Assembly (NCBI GenBank): GCA_016294035.1
Contig: JAEDCT010000013.1
Location: forward strand, 1 to 64,000
Reading direction: 5' to 3'
From: Treponema sp.
GTDB taxonomy: Bacteria; Spirochaetota; Spirochaetia; Treponematales; Treponemataceae
DNA length: 64,000 bases
Under the pieces are notes generated by a model, which worked only from the letters and a program-made list of their open reading frames with translations, made no database searches and was not told where the DNA came from. The translations under genes were made by a program, and so were the position numbers. Shown here one piece after another: positions 61,154 to 64,000 of the stretch (within the stretch, counting starts at the first letter, position 1; each line of letters opens with the position of its first letter).

Positions 61154-61924
61154 ATGAAAAATACACAGAGAAATGAACTTGCTGTTTGCGGATTTGCTGC
61201 AGTTAAAATACTTGAAAAAAATAACTATCATAAAATTTCACGCCTTTATATTTCAGAAGAAAAAGCACCGCTGTTTGGCGGCCTGTGCAAGAAAATGGCT
61301 CAGGACAAAAAGCCTTATAATAGGGTTAAGGACGAAAAGGAGCTTGAAAAGTTGTGTGGCAGTGTTCACCACCAGGGAGTCGTTGCAATGATTCACTCTC
61401 CAGAAATTCAGCCCCTTACCAAGTCTATTACTAATTCCTGGGTTGAGGAAAAGCAGAGTGCCATTATTCTTGACCGCGTTGGAAATGCAAACAATCTTGG
61501 TGCAATCGTCAGAAGTGCAGCTTTCTTTGGAATCAAGAATATTGTTATACCTCTGGATGAAGCTCAGTCTTCTGTTACAACCAGCTCTTATCGTGTTGCA
61601 GAAGGAGGAATGGAATTTGTGAATATTTATTCAGTCAAATCAATTTCATATTTGCTAAAGGATATGGAAGGTAAAATGGTCAGGTTTGGAACTTCCCTGA
61701 ATGCAAAGAGAACTGTTTCTCAAATGTCATCGCTAAAAGGTGACAAAGGAGCTATTGTTGTTCTTGGAAATGAGGAGCAGGGAATTAGCCATGAAGTTGA
61801 AGAAAACTGCGACTATCTTGTTATCATTCCATATTGGGGAATGAGTGAGGGAAAGGCCAGTGCTGTTGACAGTTTGAATGTTGCCCAGGCTTCTTCTGTA
61901 ATCATGTATGAATTGTCAAAGTAA
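61154..61924 (+). CDS. SpoU/TrmH-family RNA 2'-O-methyltransferase
   Basis: A 256-aa enzyme; start at 61154 (MKNTQRNELAVCGFAAVKIL). The N-terminal L30e-like RNA-binding part is followed by the knotted domain with LDRVGNANNLGAIVRSAAFF (motif 1), VLGNEEQGIS (motif 2) and SLNVAQASSVIMYE (motif 3). rRNA or tRNA target not clear. Confidence 0.94.
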   Translation: MKNTQRNELAVCGFAAVKILEKNNYHKISRLYISEEKAPLFGGLCKKMAQDKKPYNRVKDEKELEKLCGSVHHQGVVAMIHSPEIQPLTKSITNSWVEEKQSAIILDRVGNANNLGAIVRSAAFFGIKNIVIPLDEAQSSVTTSSYRVAEGGMEFVNIYSVKSISYLLKDMEGKMVRFGTSLNAKRTVSQMSSLKGDKGAIVVLGNEEQGISHEVEENCDYLVIIPYWGMSEGKASAVDSLNVAQASSVIMYELSK

Positions 61925-61950
61925 TATTTTTTTATTTTGGTGGATAAAAA

Positions 61951-62778
61951 ATGAATTTTAAAAAAAATGTAATTGTTTTTGTGCTTGCTGTTTTTTCTGT
62001 TTTTCATGGTGTGGCTCAGGATTTTCCATTTGCTCTGGACAAGACCTGGGATTCAGTAATGCTCGGGTCTTCTGCTGTGTTTGCCGGTGGCGGATATTTG
62101 TGGTCAAAGAAGGCTGATCTTCCTGAATTTAGCTCAAGATCAGTTGATATTGATGATGTGAATCCACTGGACAGGCATTTTGCCTGCGGTTACAACGAGA
62201 ATCTTGATCTTGTTTCTGATGTGGGTCTTGTTTCGGTTCTTGCAGGTGTTCCTCTGGCATTCTACGGATACAAGATGTATGACGGTGATCTTTCTTTCAG
62301 CAATGGCATTACCCTTGCAGCAATGTATGCCGAGTCTTTGCTTTTTGTTCAAGGTGCAAAATATACTGCAAAGGTTCTGGTTCATCGTGTAAGGCCATAC
62401 ATGTATTTTGATGGTGTTCCAGATGACTGGGAAGATGATAATGGTTTTCAGTTCTCATTTTTTAGCGGCCACGCATCTACTGTTTTCATGACAGCGGGTT
62501 TTATGACATATACATTTTCCAAGATATATCCTGATTCAGAACTTAAGATTCCCGTTATTGTTACTTCCTATTCACTTGCGGCATGTGTCAGCTTGCTTCG
62601 TGTTGCTTCCGGATGCCATTTTGTTTCTGATATTGCTGTGGGGGCTCTTTTTGGAACACTGGTTGGTTATGGAATTCCAATGATTCATACTCGCTTTGCC
62701 GAAAAGAAAATCCACGAAAAGGGTGATGTTGCAATTATGCCGTCAGCTTCCGGAATCAGTTTCAGAATGTATCTGTAA
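61951..62778 (+). CDS. PAP2-superfamily phosphatase, exported
   Basis: A 275-aa membrane protein with a signal peptide or anchor and PAP2 motifs: KVLVHRVRP, FFSGHAS and RVASGCHFVSD, holding the catalytic histidines. Hydrolyses lipid or other phosphates outside the inner membrane. Starts 27 bases after the methyltransferase; terminator follows. Confidence 0.92.
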   Translation: MNFKKNVIVFVLAVFSVFHGVAQDFPFALDKTWDSVMLGSSAVFAGGGYLWSKKADLPEFSSRSVDIDDVNPLDRHFACGYNENLDLVSDVGLVSVLAGVPLAFYGYKMYDGDLSFSNGITLAAMYAESLLFVQGAKYTAKVLVHRVRPYMYFDGVPDDWEDDNGFQFSFFSGHASTVFMTAGFMTYTFSKIYPDSELKIPVIVTSYSLAACVSLLRVASGCHFVSDIAVGALFGTLVGYGIPMIHTRFAEKKIHEKGDVAIMPSASGISFRMYL

Positions 62779-62789
62779 AATTGTCATGG

Positions 62790-62826
62790 GCCTTGTTTTG
62801 TGTTCCCGTTGAAACAAGGCTTTTTT
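62790..62826 (+). terminator. Rho-independent terminator
   Basis: GCCTTGTTT (62790-62798) pairs with AAACAAGGC (62812-62820), six T follow. Confidence 0.88.
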
Positions 62827-62843
62827 CTAATTATAATTAAGAC

Positions 62844-63698
62844 ATGTCGGAAAAGAAAAATAACAATAAGAAACCTACGGGTCTTGGTTTTGCACTCTGG
62901 ATTCTTGCAGCACTTATTATCCTGGTGCTTTTTTTAATCAATCAGAATAGAATCTCCACAAATTTGAAGGCAACCGGATTCCTCAAGAAAACAATGGGTG
63001 AAAATCCTGAGTTTGTTGAAAAATCAGATGAATCATCAGCCATAGAAAAAAATGATGTTCAGCCAATTGTTGAGCCAAGGACTGTTGAAATCGATCTGGG
63101 AGTTGAATCCTCTGGCAGTGAGGGACAGAATGTAAGACCCCAGAGCAAGAGCGCTGTTGAATCAATTGAACAGAAACGTTCTACACAAAAAAATCTTGAG
63201 TCTGAAAAAATTGCCGTTGAAAAGAAAGAGCCGGCAGTAAAAAAAGATACTGTTGTGAAGACAGATGCTCAGGGCAAGACAATGAAAATCAAGCTTTATT
63301 TCATGACTATTTCTTCCAGTGGATCTGTTTCAAGACGAGAAATTACCCGCGTAATGAAGAAAAGTGACAGTCCGCTGGTTGATGCAATCAACGCAATTAT
63401 CCGCGGACCAAGCATTGAAGAAGAAAAAACCGGATGCAGAACTCTTGTTTCAAGCGGAACAAAGTTGATTGGTGCTTCTGTTAGAAATGGGACTGCCGTA
63501 CTGAATTTTTCCGGTGAGTTTGAATTCAATCAGTATGGATCAGAAGGACTTATCGGTCAGCTGCAGCAGGTTGTCTTTACTGCAACTGCATTCAATACTG
63601 TAAAGAATGTTCAGATTTTGATTGATGGTGAAAAGAAAGAATACCTTGGAAGTGAGGGTGTCTGGATCGGAACCCCATTGACTAGAAATAATTTCTAG
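62844..63698 (+). CDS. GerMN-domain membrane-anchored protein
   Basis: A 284-aa protein: membrane anchor (GFALWILAALIILVLFLINQ), a long charged linker (about 40-145) and a C-terminal GerMN domain (IKLYFMTISSSGSVSRREIT; SGTKLIGASVRNGTAVLNFS). In non-spore-formers GerMN proteins are envelope-associated, perhaps with peptidoglycan. Terminator downstream. Confidence 0.88.
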   Translation: MSEKKNNNKKPTGLGFALWILAALIILVLFLINQNRISTNLKATGFLKKTMGENPEFVEKSDESSAIEKNDVQPIVEPRTVEIDLGVESSGSEGQNVRPQSKSAVESIEQKRSTQKNLESEKIAVEKKEPAVKKDTVVKTDAQGKTMKIKLYFMTISSSGSVSRREITRVMKKSDSPLVDAINAIIRGPSIEEEKTGCRTLVSSGTKLIGASVRNGTAVLNFSGEFEFNQYGSEGLIGQLQQVVFTATAFNTVKNVQILIDGEKKEYLGSEGVWIGTPLTRNNF

Positions 63699-63740
63699 TT
63701 TTTTTAAGATGTTTTAGTGCTTATTATTTTCCCATTATAG

Positions 63741-63786
63741 TGATCCGGGTCTGCATTAAGCTGCGTAAAACCGGATCATTTTTTTT
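63741..63786 (+). terminator. Terminator with T-run
   Basis: TGATCCGG (63741-63748) pairs with CCGGATCA (63771-63778), followed by eight T. Lies between convergent genes. Confidence 0.8.
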
Positions 63787-64000
63787 ATTCTGTTTTGTAT
63801 GATTTTAGGATTGCATCAAAGTAGGATCTGTTTTTCTGGTAAACGCTGTCGTAAACTGTCAGTGTAACAAAAGCGTATGTTCCATCCTTTTTCTTTGTGA
63901 TTGTCTTGAAGTCTCTCGTTACATTTTCAATTTCCGGCTGAAGAAAAACATTCATTATCATTATTTTCTGTGAATCAGATTCAACTTTGTGCTGCGGCCA
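63785..64000 (-). CDS. C-terminal part of a hypothetical protein
   Basis: 71 codons of a minus-strand gene enter from the right edge and stop at 63785-63787. Visible are NVFLQPEIENVTRDFKTITK and AFVTLTVYDSVYQKNRSYFD. It looks like a beta-rich exported-type protein; too little remains for assignment. Confidence 0.65.
   Translation of the reverse strand, partial: WPQHKVESDSQKIMIMNVFLQPEIENVTRDFKTITKKKDGTYAFVTLTVYDSVYQKNRSYFDAILKSYKTE

Overview
The window looks like a chromosomal segment of a gut- or rumen-type spirochaete close to Treponema. Pointers are the moderately A/T-rich DNA with AGGAGG-type ribosome sites, exported proteins with spirochaete-style signal peptides, a beta-1,3-glucanase and a GH5 glucanase, and IS256 and IS1182 relics. 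This is inferred from protein style, not from a marker gene. I saw no rRNA, tRNA or CRISPR array.

Layout. (1) 1-15.0 kb is a phosphate-starvation locus on the minus strand: alkaline phosphatase, an outer-membrane beta-barrel, a YibE/F protein, phoU, pstB, pstA, pstC and pstS. All three transcription units start with the same four-unit, 11-bp-periodic box, 9 nt upstream of a -10 hexamer. PstS is circularly permuted. Between phosphatase and porin sits an accessory island (about 1.05-7.3 kb). It holds IS256 transposase debris, an Abi_2/AbiF-like HEPN protein preceded by a compact structured RNA, and a minus-strand run of small unknown genes opposite a 327-aa unknown gene. (2) 15.2-23.0 kb holds sensory and stress genes: a membrane-anchored HTH protein, superoxide reductase, a chemotaxis receptor, a rhodanese, a MIF-like protein, an AraC regulator and a GH16 glucanase, with a 210-bp MITE in the glucanase promoter region. 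(3) 23.0-31.0 kb is a second accessory region: a decayed IS1182 element, a truncated HU-like gene, a hairpin-rich stretch, then a five-gene defence-type operon (two cytosine-C5 methyltransferases, a DUF3883 nuclease-like protein, an unknown protein and a RelA/SpoT-domain protein). The operon ends in a degenerate integron attC-like fold. (4) 31-38.6 kb is mostly housekeeping: GH5 glucanase, M18 aminopeptidase, MnmA with unusual cysteines, a FeoB-associated protein, an S58 peptidase and an MFS transporter. (5) 38.7-45.5 kb carries an AgrC/LytTR-type two-component system followed by a TonB-dependent receptor with ExbB, two ExbD and TonB. (6) 45.6-64 kb has acetyltransferases, exported proteins, feoA and feoB, a diguanylate cyclase, LysR and Rrf2 regulators, Vsr, a radical SAM protein, an FAD dehydrogenase, a SpoU methyltransferase, a PAP2 phosphatase and a GerMN protein.

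Functional links. The phosphate genes share one predicted regulator site. The iron genes (the feoA and FeoB-associated promoters, and partly feoB) share a different 29-bp site. The TonB system probably supplies an outer-membrane step for a scarce nutrient. The two accessory regions hold most of the unfamiliar biology.
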